In this document: piece by piece, positions 32,982-43,446 of the stretch
Layout: each line of letters opens with the position of its first letter
How positions within the stretch are numbered: the first letter of the stretch is position 1
From: Isochrysis galbana
Taxonomy: Eukaryota; Haptophyta; Isochrysidales; Isochrysidaceae
Length of the DNA stretch: 64,000 nt
Direction: 5' to 3'
Assembly: GCA_018136815.1 (NCBI GenBank)
Contig: CM030938.1
Coordinates: 5,488,638 to 5,552,637, forward strand
Translations under genes and position numbers: made by a program
The notes under the pieces: model-generated
The model's input: only the letters and a program-made list of their open reading frames with translations
Databases searched by the model: none
Told to the model about the DNA's origin: nothing

Positions 32982-33183
32982 GACGTGCCCCTAGATGGGA
33001 AATACGGTGCAGGGGCTTGCAAATACAGCCAAATACATATGTATTTGGCCTCCGGCCAAATACATTTCAAATACATTCGCGGCCTACAACCCAGGCCACG
33101 CTTCAAATACAGCCAAATACATATGTATTTGGTCTCTGGCCAAATACGGTAAATACGTATTTCCCATCTAGGGGCGGCACGTC
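32982..33183. mobile_element. MITE-like inverted-repeat element
   Basis: Arms at 32982-33006 and 33156-33183 are inverted copies (CCCCTAGATGGGAAATACG on the left) apart from a three-base insertion on the right. Inside are two copies of the palindrome CCAAATACATATGTATTTGG. It has no ORF. It sits about 275 bases upstream of the PI3-kinase start, and a partial end of similar type (TTTCCCACCTAGG) lies at 33318-33330. No clear target duplication identified. Confidence 0.7.
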
Positions 33184-33458
33184 ACGTGCCGCAAGGCAGG
33201 TGGAGGGGTGGTAAGGAGAGCGGGCGTGGCTGCAGGGAGGCTGTGCAGGGTCGCGCGCGCGGCGAGATTATTAAGAAGTTTTTTTTTTGCTGTGTTTGGA
33301 AACCTTCTGGCTGTGTTTCCCACCTAGGCCTAGGCCCCGCTTACTGACACAGGGGTTTAGCGGGAAGGGGCGCACAAGGCAAGGGGTTATCGAACAGGTG
33401 TTTGTTTACTGTAGATTGCGTCGGCGCGAGCGAGCGTCCGTCGCGGCGTCCGCGGCAC

Positions 33459-36400
33459 ATGGCGTCGTCCTCTGGTGGCCTCTCGTATTTCCTCTCTTCT
33501 GAGGTGGGCCTGCAGGTGAAGCTGTTGGTGGGCCAGCTGCATGGTTCAGTGCCAGCGATGCACGTGCGCCAGCCCGCACTCAGCTACGCTGCGTGGCTTG
33601 GTGAGGCATGTGGAGTGGCGGCGGACGACTTGAGAGTGAGCGCCAGCCTCATGGTGAGTCCTGCTCGGCCCCTCGCTCCACGTAGACGTGCCTGTCTCTC
33701 TCGCCCCCGCCTCCCCCCCCCCCTGTCCCCCCCCCCCCCCCCCCCCCACTCCTTCCCCATCTTCTCCTGAGAGTGAGTTCAAGCCTTACAGTGAGTGCTG
33801 CTCGGTCCCTTGCTCCACGTGGGCCTGCCCGACTCTCTGCCACAGGCTTCCTCCCCCTTCCCCCCCTGCCTCCCACCCACCCACGCACCCTCCTCTTGTT
33901 CACTTGAGAGTGAGCGCAAGACTCGTGGGTGAGTGCTCCATGATCTCTCGCTTCACGCGGGCCTGCGTGTCCCACCACCTACCCCCACCGCCACCCACTT
34001 CCCGTCCTCCGTCATATGAGTGTGAACGCAAAGACTGCGGCTGGTGTTGCGGGCCCGCTGGCCACGCCCCCCGCCCTCCCCCTCCCATGTGTGCACTAGC
34101 GAGACTTGCGGTCCTGGCGACGACCGCTTCCTGAGTCGTTATTTCGCGACTCCTTGCCACCTCTTCTTTTCGACCCTTCACGTTCAATCAAGCAGTATAG
34201 AGAACTGACCTCCTCTCACCCTGATGACCTTCCTTCAACGCCCTTCCCTCCCTTATTCATCCTCTCCTCCACGCGCTTTCCGACGTCTTCCTTTGCTCTT
34301 GTATTCCTCCACACGACCTTAGCTCTGTCCGATGCGCCCCTCCCCCCCCCCCCCCCCCTCTCCCCTCCCATCCCTCGCCCTGCCACATCCTCAATTACGA
34401 CAGCACACGGCCAGTGTGCCTTCGCGGCTGTACATAGGTGCACGGGCGTGCCCTTGGCCTTCCGGAACGTACCTTCTCCGCCGCCGGCTCCAAGTTGCGA
34501 TGGAACGAGTGGCTTACTTTCTCCGAGAAGTACTCTGACCTCTCCGCAGACGCAGCCATCGAGATTCGAGTGCACGGCTCTGCCGGTCCGCACTCAAGTG
34601 TGTTTGTTGGCTCAGCTGTCGCCCCTCTCTTTGATGAGCGGCAGCAGCTACAAGAGGGCGAAATCAAGCTGCGCTTCCAATTGGCGAAGGAGCATCTTGA
34701 AGCCATCGGCGCTGATGGAGCAGGGATGAGTTCGAGCAAGGATGAGGCGGAGATGGAACGGCTGGAGGTGATTGCGACTAGGCACGAGGCAAACCTCGGC
34801 TCGCGGTCGGACCTCGCGTGGCTTGACAGGCCGACGTACCAGCTGATCGAGGTGAGCTCAAGCGCGGCCAACGGCTGCCCGACTGCCGAGCGCTGATGCC
34901 AGCCTCGGGCCCGTGCTCACTCAGGCCCGTCAGCACGCCCTCGAGTCGCGACTTCCTCGCCACTTCCTCTCCATCCGACTGCCGACATTTGAGCACCCCG
35001 TACTGCTTCACGAGCCCTCTGCCGCCGTTCCCCTGCCACCCTTGCAGCCTGCTCTGCCACCCGCTCACCCCTCAGGCCGAAACCGTGGGGCCGCCTCCTT
35101 CGGCCAGACACCCCGCCAGTTGGCAAAGATAGCGGCAGCGGGCCGGGCGGTGGCGACTGCGACAGATATACCGGCGACGAGCGGCCGGTCGACCCCGCGC
35201 GGAGGGGAGGCTTCCAACGCCTACGCATTTGAGGATGGCTTGATGGAAGCGTCTGAGAGCGACAACTCGAAGCCAGAGTGGTGCACCGGTGCGAATGCAG
35301 GACTTGCGGTCGGTGTAGGTGGTAGCACTGCCGTGAGCAGCGCAGGCAACGGTGGGATGGCAAGCGCGCGTGCCGACTTGTCGTTAGGCGCGAATGCCCC
35401 GCTCTCCCTCTTTGATTCAGCATCCCTCTTCGTATTGGCCGATGGGGACCTCGGGAGGGACTCACCATCGCTCGCCCGCCATCACCGGTTGGCGCGCTCG
35501 TTGCTTTCGGCCGGGTTTGCACGCGAGCTGAAGCCCGATTCCGAAGAAAGACGCCGGCTCACTGCCTTGGTGGCGCTTCCGCCTACAACAAGATTACGAG
35601 AGGAGGAGAAGGAGCTTATTTGGAAGTTCAGGTGGGCGAGGTGGCCCTGACCGGGTGCAAGCTGCCTTGCTCGCAGGCACGCTGCCAATGTGTGGGCTCA
35701 GCTGCACCGCCGCTGGTGCACTCTCAATCGGCCCGTCAGCCATGTCGCTTCAGGTTCGCTCTTACTGACTCACCCCGCGCGTTGACCAAGCTACTCAAGT
35801 GTGTCGACTGGACAGACCCCCGCGAGTCGGCGCACGCGCGCCAGATCGCCGAGTCGTGGGCTCCTCCCGACATCGGCGATCTCCTGGAGCTACTCGGTCC
35901 GGCGTTTGTCTCCGCGCCGGCGTGGGTGCGACAATGCGCCGTGGATGCCCTCAAGGAGCGGGCGAGTGATGCTCAGCTTGTGGCCTACCTCCTACCTTTG
36001 GTCCAGGTGAGTGGCCCGGGGCGTCGGGGGCGTACAACATATCGCTGCACCCAGGGGTACCATGTATGAGGGGGATGCCTATCGTCGAGGACCCGCCCAC
36101 CCCGTACCCCGATTCAGGCTGTGCAGTATGAGAGGGTGCTACCTTTGCCACCTGAGGATGCTCCGCTTGCATCACTTTTGGTCGATCGCGCTATTGCGTC
36201 CGTAGAGGCACATTTCGCCGTCGTCGCGCCGCGACAACAATCGCCTAGGCGTGGCACTACCGCCCCGAGCAACTTCGGTGCCACAGGAACGAGCCAAGTG
36301 CCTGCTTTGGGCGAAGTTGGCACTTTCTTTGAGGGCGTGAAGGAGTCTCTATCCTCTGCCATGCGAGAAGGGATGGGCGGTGCTGTGGAAACTGCGCATT

Positions 36401-38963
36401 CCTCGGAGAGTGGAGGTGGCGGAGACAGCTCTGCCCCGACTGACACTGCGGGAGTTTGCAGCGAACTGGCTACGTCCTTCCATTGGTGAGTGGTGCTCGC
36501 ACACTCATTCAGGCACCGCTTGCTATTCGAGAAGGTTTGCTCTATGCGGCTGTTCAACACTTCGTCTCGTACCCATCTCATCCCCTACCGCCATCTCTGA
36601 CTTTGTCTAGGTACATGTCCCTCGAGTCCCGCGAGCCCCGCCATGCCGGTCATTTTGCGGCCATCCACGCGCATTTCCTGGCTCGCTTGGCACGCACACG
36701 TACGGGGGCGGAGATGCGGCGCACTCTCAAGCGGCAGGAGGCGCTAGTTGGGGCTCTTTCAGCGGCGGCACAGGTGCATGGCCCACGTTGCAGCGCCGAG
36801 CTTGAAGAATGAAAATTGCGGGATAGCTGCCATTTTGCTATTTGGGTTCCGGTCCGGGGAATTTTAGGTCATGCGGGCTAGTCTGTTGCTGTCGTCCCGT
36901 CCAGTGGACGTTCAGCCATCAATAGGGCGTGCGCGGTGCGCTGACATTGCGCGCCGCGACACTTGCCGACACCACGATAACTTACGATCGCGCCGTACTG
37001 ACGCGTCGTCGCACCTGGCTTCACTTTGTGCAGTCAGTCAAATCGAGTACGGAGTCCCGGCCAAAGAAGATTTCTCGCTTGCAGCACATGTTCGACGCGC
37101 CAATGGGCGGCCTAGCCCCGCTCCTTCGCCTCGACACTCCGTTGCGGATGCCGCTCGATCCGAACGCAGTCATCTTGGGCGCGTTGCCGCATGACTCGAC
37201 CGTTTTCAAGTCGGCGTTGTCACCAATATCGATTACTTTCCGCGCCCGTCCGTCGCCCCCGCCTACGCCTGCTGCTATGGCGGTGGATGAGCTCACGCAA
37301 ATTGATGGTGCCGCACGTACAACTGTCGACCAGCACCACGGCGATTTTGCACCGACCGTCCCCACCTATTCAGTCATCATTAAGACGGGCGACGATTTGC
37401 GACAGGTAGCACAATGGCTCTTTCGAGCGGGTTGCTCCCCACGTTGCGGTGCCCTTCCGCAGCGGAAAGAGAGATCGTTCTTCACTCTTGCTCGTTCGTG
37501 CCTGCACTTGTGTGCCCGGCGCGTCTAGTTGACCTTGCACAGCTGGATGATTCCTCGTGCGCATAGGACCAAATGGTGTTAGCCATGTTGCGGCTGATGG
37601 ACTCTCTCCTTCTGCAGCAAGGCCTCGATCTTGCCTTGACACCATACCGCGTACTTGCGACTGGACCATCGGAAGGCCTCGTTGAACGCGTGAAAGACTG
37701 TTTGCCACTAGCCGATATTCTCAAAGAGAAGCGAGGCGACATACGTCGCTATCTCGCGCAGTTCCATCCCAATCCTGCAGCTCAATATGGCATCGAGCCA
37801 GAGGTATATGCCCATTTATGAGGAGGTTGCACCTCCCCGTGAAGGCGTAGTGATTATGCCGCCAGCATCGTCACTCTGGGAAGGCGAACTGCCCAATCTT
37901 GCAACCAGACCCTAAAGACCTGCCACACCAGCTCTAGGGGCTCGCCTCGTGTTAGTTCAGCACCGTTTAATTCGCCTCAGGTGCTCGAGCGGTTTGTCAA
38001 GTCGTGTGCCGGCTATTGCGTTGCCATGTACGTAATGGGAGTTGGAGATCGTCACCTTGATAACCTAATGCTGCGTACCGACGGTGAGGCAGCACCGCAA
38101 TTTGCGCCATCGCATGGTGTTATTACTAGTGAATATCTCAGCTTACATGGACGAGCCGGGACGCATGGCGCGTTCAGTGAGCATTGCACCGACTAAGTAG
38201 AGCGAGGTCGTTGACAAGCTACTTGATCCATCTCCAATTCCTCGCAGGAAGTCTCTTTCACATTGATTTTGGGTACATTCTCGGGCGAGATCCAAAGCCC
38301 TTCCCCCCGCCTATGAAGCTGTGCAAGGAGATGGTGGAGGCGATGGGTGGAGCCGACTCCCGCCTATATGAGCGCTTTCGTTTGTTGTGCTGCGAAGCGT
38401 TCAACATTCTGCGGGCCTCGTCTAATCTCATTCTCAATCTTCTCATTTTGATGGTCGATGCCGGAGTAGCTGATCTGAAGGGGGAGCAAGATGTGCTCAA
38501 GGTGATGCCGCCATCGGGCTATGGCTAGGCTTGGGAAGTCGTGGCCGTTTATGGTCATGATGCCCGTGAGGATAGTAAAAAAGTCCTTCGGACATTGGAG
38601 TTCTGGAGGCAACGCAGCTCGCAGATCGCCTCGTACTGCGGTCGCGACGACTCCGAGCGTGGGGGTTGAGGGTAAACTCGTGGGGGTGTGGCCCAATCGG
38701 AATGTTGCCCCGAAATCTCTCAATCCCTCGATCACGCCGTCGCGTCGTTGGGAGCCGTTTGTCTGCTAGCATGGACGGCCTTTAATGATTGATCCCAGTG
38801 CCTTGTCATCTTCTTTGCATAGGTGGCTGAAAAACTTCGACTAGATCTCACCGATGAGGAAGCAGCCCTCTATTTTCAAGACTTAATTTCCGAGTCCGTG
38901 TCTTCGCTTTTCCCACAGATCAATGAGACAATACACAGATGGGCACAATACTGGAGGTCATAA
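33459..38963 (+). CDS. VPS34: Class III phosphatidylinositol 3-kinase (VPS34-like), eleven exons
   Basis: Exons 33459-33653, 34438-34851, 34925-35631, 35754-36006, 36118-36485, 36611-36773, 37034-37405, 37567-37803, 37981-38083, 38248-38501 and 38823-38963. Introns are GT-AG; the sum is 3,207 nt, 1,068 residues. A C2 domain spans exons 1-2 ([18 protein letters not shown]). The helical domain is in exons 3-5 ([10 protein letters not shown] joined to [19 protein letters not shown]). The kinase core shows [12 protein letters not shown], the catalytic loop [10 protein letters not shown] and the activation segment [20 protein letters not shown]. The C-terminal helix is [15 protein letters not shown]. 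It makes PtdIns3P for autophagy and endosomal traffic, normally with VPS15. It is longer than usual VPS34 because of Ser/Gly/Ala-rich insertions in exons 3 and 5. The acceptor of exon 7 is the least certain junction. Intron 1 carries tandem copies of the exon 1 end. Confidence 0.93.
33626..34100 (+). repeat. Tandem copies of the exon 1/intron 1 border
   Basis: Four imperfect units begin near 33626, 33765, 33897 and 34012. Each starts with a GAGAGTGAGCGC-like copy of the last exon 1 bases, then a GTGAGT-like donor, then a CGGCCCCTCGCTCCACG-like block and poly-C. Only the first is used as coding in my model. Confidence 0.75.
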
Positions 38964-39245
38964 GGACGTCGTAGGTATTCGGGTCGGTCAGCATCCGCCT
39001 CGTTGGCCGCTTCGGCGAGCGCGGCCATGTCAGCGCTCTCCACGGCGCGGGTCGAAGTTGGGCAGGTTGGTCGACCAGCGCGCGCCGCTGCCGCGCGCGC
39101 CGTTGACGAGCAACTTCGGCCGGAGCGGCACAAAGTGGGTGGACTCGACTGGCTGGCCGTCGTCCTCGAGGTACTCAAGCACCGCAGCGTCCTCGGGCCG
39201 AAAGAGCGCGCGCGCAACGGGGCCGAGCCACGTGAAGATGTAGCG
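38964..39245 (-). pseudogene. DNA topoisomerase II fragment, 3' piece
   Basis: From 39245 to a TGA at 39032-39030 the minus strand reads RYIFTWLGPVARALF, DDGQPVESTHFVPLRPKLL and NGARGSGARWSTNLPNFDP. This is the type II topoisomerase region just after the NGQFGTR motif, with several changed residues (the usual GIGTGWS is GSGARWS). It continues, after an inserted PI3K piece, from the fragment at 39460-39588. The remaining bases down to 38964 are not recognised. Confidence 0.75.
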
Positions 39246-39253
39246 GTGACGGA

Positions 39254-39449
39254 TATAGCGTTGCCATGCATGTAATGGGAGTCGGAGATCGCCACCTTGA
39301 TAACCTTATGCTGTGTACCGACGGGCAACTTTGTGCCGTCGCATGATGTATTTACTCGCAAACATCTCAGCTTGAACGGACGAGCCGGGACGCATGGCGC
39401 TTTCAGTGAGGACATGCACCGACTAAGTACAGCGAGGCCGTTGACAAGC
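39254..39449 (+). pseudogene. Duplicated PI3-kinase exon 9 and intron 9 segment
   Basis: Closely matches 38020-38220 of the PI3-kinase gene, including the DNA for [16 protein letters not shown] (here ATGGGAGTCGGAGATCGCCA) and the following intron down to GACAAGC. It has small deletions and an early stop. It splits the topoisomerase II fragment, lying in the opposite orientation. Confidence 0.8.
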
Positions 39450-39459
39450 GCTCCGCGGG

Positions 39460-39588
39460 CCACACGTGGCGCGAACCGAACTGGCCGTTTGGCCATAGCA
39501 GCGCCAAGTTGTTGGTGCCCAAGTGGTCCTGTGCAAGCCCGACGATGGCCTCCGCGATCGATGTTTCGCCGTGGCGGTACGCCGTCCC
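39460..39588 (-). pseudogene. DNA topoisomerase II fragment, 5' piece
   Basis: Minus strand reads GTAYRHGETSIAEAIVGLAQ and then NNLALLWPNGQFGSR, the AYHHGE to NGQFGTR part of type II topoisomerases. It is fused, out of frame, to an ankyrin-type fragment upstream (39590-39784) and interrupted downstream by the PI3K piece. Confidence 0.8.
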
Positions 39589-39589
39589 C

Positions 39590-39784
39590 ACTTCAGCACG
39601 TCAAGGTGGCCGCCTTGCGCCGCGCACCGGCAGGTGAGCTCGTCCCACGGGCAGCCGTGCTCGCGCACCCATCGCAGCACTTCTAGGTGGCCACCCTTCG
39701 CATTCGCCGCGCACCGGAAGTTGCGTTTGTCCCTCGGGCAGCTATGCTCGTGCGCCCACCGCAGCACGCCCAGGAAGTCGAAGT
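39590..39784 (-). pseudogene. Ankyrin-like repeat fragment (LRWxREHGCPWDE type)
   Basis: Two repeat units: GVLRWAHEHSCPRDKRNF and EVLRWVREHGCPWDELTC, then GGHLDVLKW. This unit type is common in large ankyrin families of protists and giant viruses. It breaks into a topoisomerase II reading frame at 39588-39590, so it is part of a mosaic rather than a gene. Confidence 0.65.
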
Positions 39785-39915
39785 AGGGCGGTCAAACAAG
39801 GCTTTTTAACTACTCATGGGGGGGGGAGGGGGGGGGGGGATTTTCTATCGTTCTCCAAAGCCCACGCTAAAGCTCCCAGGTGGTAGGGCGGTCAAAGAGG
39901 AGATTTGTAACTAGA
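39783..39915. repeat. Direct repeats GTAGGGCGGTCAAA around a poly-G tract
   Basis: GTAGGGCGGTCAAACAAGG at 39783 and GTAGGGCGGTCAAAGAGG at 39883. A reverse-complement relative lies at 47050-47076 (TAAAAAGCCCTGTTTGACCG). It may mark the edge of a repeat unit. Confidence 0.5.
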
Positions 39916-39954
39916 AGTACTAGTAAGGGTTGGACTGCATTTTTCTTTCCGTGG

Positions 39955-40245
39955 CGCGATGAGGCGCCTTGCCTTCATTCGGTGCCAGTTTTTTTGGTGT
40001 AAGTGTAAACGTCGGCTAGATAAAACCCGTAACGAAACGCACAGACACTGAATACAAACACAAACACGATACTACGAGGCCTTAAGCCCCCCCCCCATTG
40101 TTCAGTGGGAGGAGTGTGTCATTGGATAAACGACGAGGGAGTCTCCCCGCTACACACCGCGATGCAAGCATCCTTGGACTCCTAGCCCAGAAGAAACCTT
40201 GCCTAGTCTGACTCTCCGAAGGAGACGAGGAAGAGTGTCCAAGTC
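39955..40245 (-). repeat. Dispersed repeat R1, copy in reverse orientation
   Basis: Reverse complement of 59090-59305 plus the GACAAAAA/GGCACCGAATGAAGG end of copy 1. Contains the shared words for GTTTATCCAATGACATACTC and TAGCGGGGAGACTCCCTCG. Confidence 0.75.
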
Positions 40246-40269
40246 GGTTGAGCAACTCGTGCTTCTTTG

Positions 40270-40375
40270 CAGGTACCGGAGGAGATACCGCGGAGGGGAG
40301 GTACCGGGGGGAGATACTGGAGGGTAGATGGGGAGATATACCGGAGGAGAGATATACCGGAGGGGGCTGCGCGCC
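40270..40375 (+). repeat. Minisatellite of GGAGATATACCGGAG units
   Basis: Five or six imperfect units of 15-25 bases. It is followed by a block (GCGCCCTTTCCGACCGGGTA ... TATAAAATTTCCAAGGGGGG) that recurs at 59450-59500. Confidence 0.65.
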
Positions 40376-40519
40376 CTTTCCGACCGGGTACCGAATGAAG
40401 GCAAACGACCTTGCCCAATATAAAATTTCCAAGGGGGGCCACCTGTCACCACGAAAATCTTCGCCAAGATATGATGCGATTCGACCCCCCTCGCCCCCTC
40501 CCGTCACGCGCGCTCACGC

Positions 40520-40856
40520 TTAACCCGTAAAGAATTTGCGGTAGCGCCCGCGGGGGAATCGGTTCCTTGACATCTAAGCTACATTTGACACTTGGCGCGT
40601 TGACGCGCCGTAATCTCTAAACACAGTGTGTACGGCATTGCATTCTAACTTGTTCCATAGCTTCGCCCACGTTGGGTTAGCTTGGGGCCCGGGTACGTCG
40701 GGCTCCCCCACATGGGTTGTGAGAGTATTCCTTCTCTACTGCTCTTTAGAGGCGTGAGTTTGAGCTTGCTTGTGTTGCTTATCGCTTGCTTCCAGAAACC
40801 TGGGAGTTTTCGAGTTTGCTCGTCCCTTTTATCCCGTCAGTCAGCTTGTTAATGGG
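40520..40856. other. Intergenic stretch, no gene seen
   Basis: Moderate GC, no supportable ORF or RNA. It leads into the LINE endonuclease fragment and may be part of the same LINE upstream of a stop at 40857-40859. Confidence 0.3.
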
Positions 40857-40859
40857 TAG

Positions 40860-41609
40860 GAGCTGCACGTGTACGATGACGGTAGGCACACCCGCATGCA
40901 TCACACGGCGGGCGCTCTAGGCTGGCATTGGTACTCGTCCAATGCACACGATAGCGACCCAGCTAGTGGGGTAGCCATTGCAATCCGTAAGGACGCGCAT
41001 AGGCTCGACCCAATACCGGAAACGTTTAGAGTGATTTTGAATGGGAGATGTGCTCTCATCAACGTTCGGATCGACGGGATCGTGCATGAGGTAGGCTCCC
41101 TGTACCTAAGTGCGAATCCCAATAAAAGATTCTCTCAACTTAACCTATTACGAAATAATTTGACTTTAGATGAGGAGACCCCGGCCATAATAGGAGGAGA
41201 TTTCAATTGCGTAGAGGACGTAGCAAGAGATACGAAGGGGACAGCCCAATCGAAATACACAAATGCCCATGGCCAAACTATGGCCAAACTAATGAGAAGC
41301 TTGGGCATGCGGGACATCCACAATGTTATACACAGTGAAATGAGAATGGGCCACACGAGGCTAGGTAACACGATACACACTCGCATAGACAAGATTTACG
41401 CTAGCGCGCGTCACGAAGCCGTAAGCTGGCAGAGAATTGGTCCAGCAACGGACTTATTCACAGGGATAACCAGCTCCGATCACCTCCCGCTAATAGGCAC
41501 GTTCGAAATAATAACCTTCAAAGCAAACAGAACATACGACCTACGTGCTAGCGCGACGTCGAATTTCAAGAAGATTTTTTTTTGCAGCCAATATCTGGGA
41601 ATAGAGTAA
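40860..41609 (+). mobile_element. LINE fragment: APE-type endonuclease domain
   Basis: The frame contains IIGGDFNCVED, NTIHTRIDKIYASAR and SSDHLPLIGTFEI, the GDFN, RID and SDH motifs of AP-endonuclease domains in non-LTR retrotransposons. The N-terminal catalytic part is missing and the frame ends just after the domain at 41609, so both ends are truncated. Confidence 0.8.
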
Positions 41610-43446
41610 ATGAGAAAGTTGGCCACTTTCGTTTTTCCATGTATAGACGGGGTGCTCGTGATCGGAGCGTATACGGCGGCCTGTTTTTCTATTTTGTGCT
41701 CTGTAGGGAAGATTGATGGTTGTGAAGTGCCCTCCCATGATGGGTGCACTGATGGTAGAGGTTTCCACCATGAGGAGGGCAGCAGAGCTGCCCTCCCACA
41801 TGAGGTGCTCTTGGGGTGGGAGGGTTTCCCACTGTTGGAGGGGGTCTCAAAGACCCCCTGCATGCTACGCAGAGCCATGGTGGCAACCTGTTCGGTGCCA
41901 GTGCTCGCCACCCCGCGCGCCTGCGCGGGTGTGGTTTGGATGGGTTGGATGGGCTCTGAGAGGGCTTTCTGACGAGCCGCCTCGGGCGGCATGGGGCGTC
42001 CCAGGTGGGGCGCGGTGGCGAGGGTCGCCTGGGGCTCGGGAGCGGTCGCGGCACGCTCCATAGTTCAAACTATAACAATAGTTTTTTTGATCACCCCACA
42101 AGGGGAGGAGGGAGGGGTCAACAACACTCCCATGACCCCATGAGGGAGAAGAGAATGTGAAGAAGGGAGGCATGGTCCGGTGAACGGAACGAGTCGACGA
42201 ATCGAGATCAGCTTGAGCAAGATGGTGCCCAAGGAGGCCACCCTCTTGGGTGGGAGGGGTAGTCCAAAGAGGACTGAACTCATTGAGGCTGAAGGAGGGG
42301 CCATGTGGAGCCACCTCCCCTCCCCCCTCACCTTGCATTGTCAAACAGTCATGAGCGACTGTTGACGCAAGGCGAGGATGCTGCCCAAAAATCTGCACCG
42401 AGCGCGCGGAATGCGCTCGTTGCTCGAAATTTTTGGCAGGAAAGGCGGATCCAGTGAGATCCAGCCCATTGGGGCCCAAGGGGAGGCCATGGGCCATCTT
42501 CCTTGTCCCCTCCACACCACAAGCCATCGGTTCACCAAGGGGGGTGAGCGAGGCGAGGGGGGAGATGAGGTCCGAGTGCTCCGCATAGAAGCGAGAGCGC
42601 GCCGGATGACCGCGGGCAGGTGGGCAGGATCCATGGGGACCCACCCAGTCCCGTGCAGCAGCTCCATATCGCGGTGGCGCCCACGCGGCGACCATCGCGG
42701 CTCGGGCGAGGCAGAGTAGCGTCGCCGATCGCATCGCCAGCTCAATCTCATAAGATAAGATCCACCAGCAATCGCACACACGCACATTCACGGTAACGCG
42801 CGCGACACTTAGAGTAACACAGTAGCACGCGCTTGACAACTACGTGCAGTGAAATGAGAGAACGGCGGGAGGAAAGGCCCGCGGGGGGAACTGTAGAAAG
42901 ACCCGCGGGGGGAACTGTAATACCCCCGGGGTAAACTGCAGGACTCCCACGCAAGGGGATTATAAGAGTACGGGAAGAGTAGAAGGGTGGATACATCCTT
43001 TGGGTATATCCACAATGGATAATGGATGTATCCATGATACATTTCAAGGCGTTTTCCACCCCCCCGAACCGCCCAGATCGCTTCGCGCGCTCCGCGCGCG
43101 ACCCCCCCTGTACCAAATAACCACACCGTGCAAATACCGACCCCTCCCCTCCCCCCGAACTGAAAACGACACCCTAAAATTGGCCCAAGACCGACCCCCC
43201 CTGCGTTTTTTTTTAAATCGTGGACTTGTACTAGAGACTACATGACTCACCCTCGTCTCGCCTCTCTCTCGCTCTGCCTTGTCCTCCCTTCTTCTCTTCT
43301 CTCTCACTCTCTGAATACAATACTCTATTGTATCTCTATCCTCGCCCTCCCCCCCCCCCCTTATTCCTCCCTTCCACTCCCTTCCCCCCGCCACCGCCCC
43401 CCTCTCCCCCCCCCCCTCTCTCTCACGGTGGCGGCGCAGGTGCGCG
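41610..43446. other. Repeat-rich intergenic region
   Basis: 41700-42180 resembles repeat B relatives (CATGAGG words and an ACTATA...TAGT palindrome near 42062-42083). 42880-42935 has three tandem CCCGCGGGGGGAACTGTA-type units. 42975-43045 has a hairpin of GGATGTATCCAT words. 43250-43430 is CT-rich with poly-C and lies directly upstream of the DHHC gene. No gene supported. Confidence 0.5.

Noticed and set aside
39423-39767. Intact ankyrin gene
   Set aside because: Only two units are present before the frame breaks into topoisomerase II sequence.
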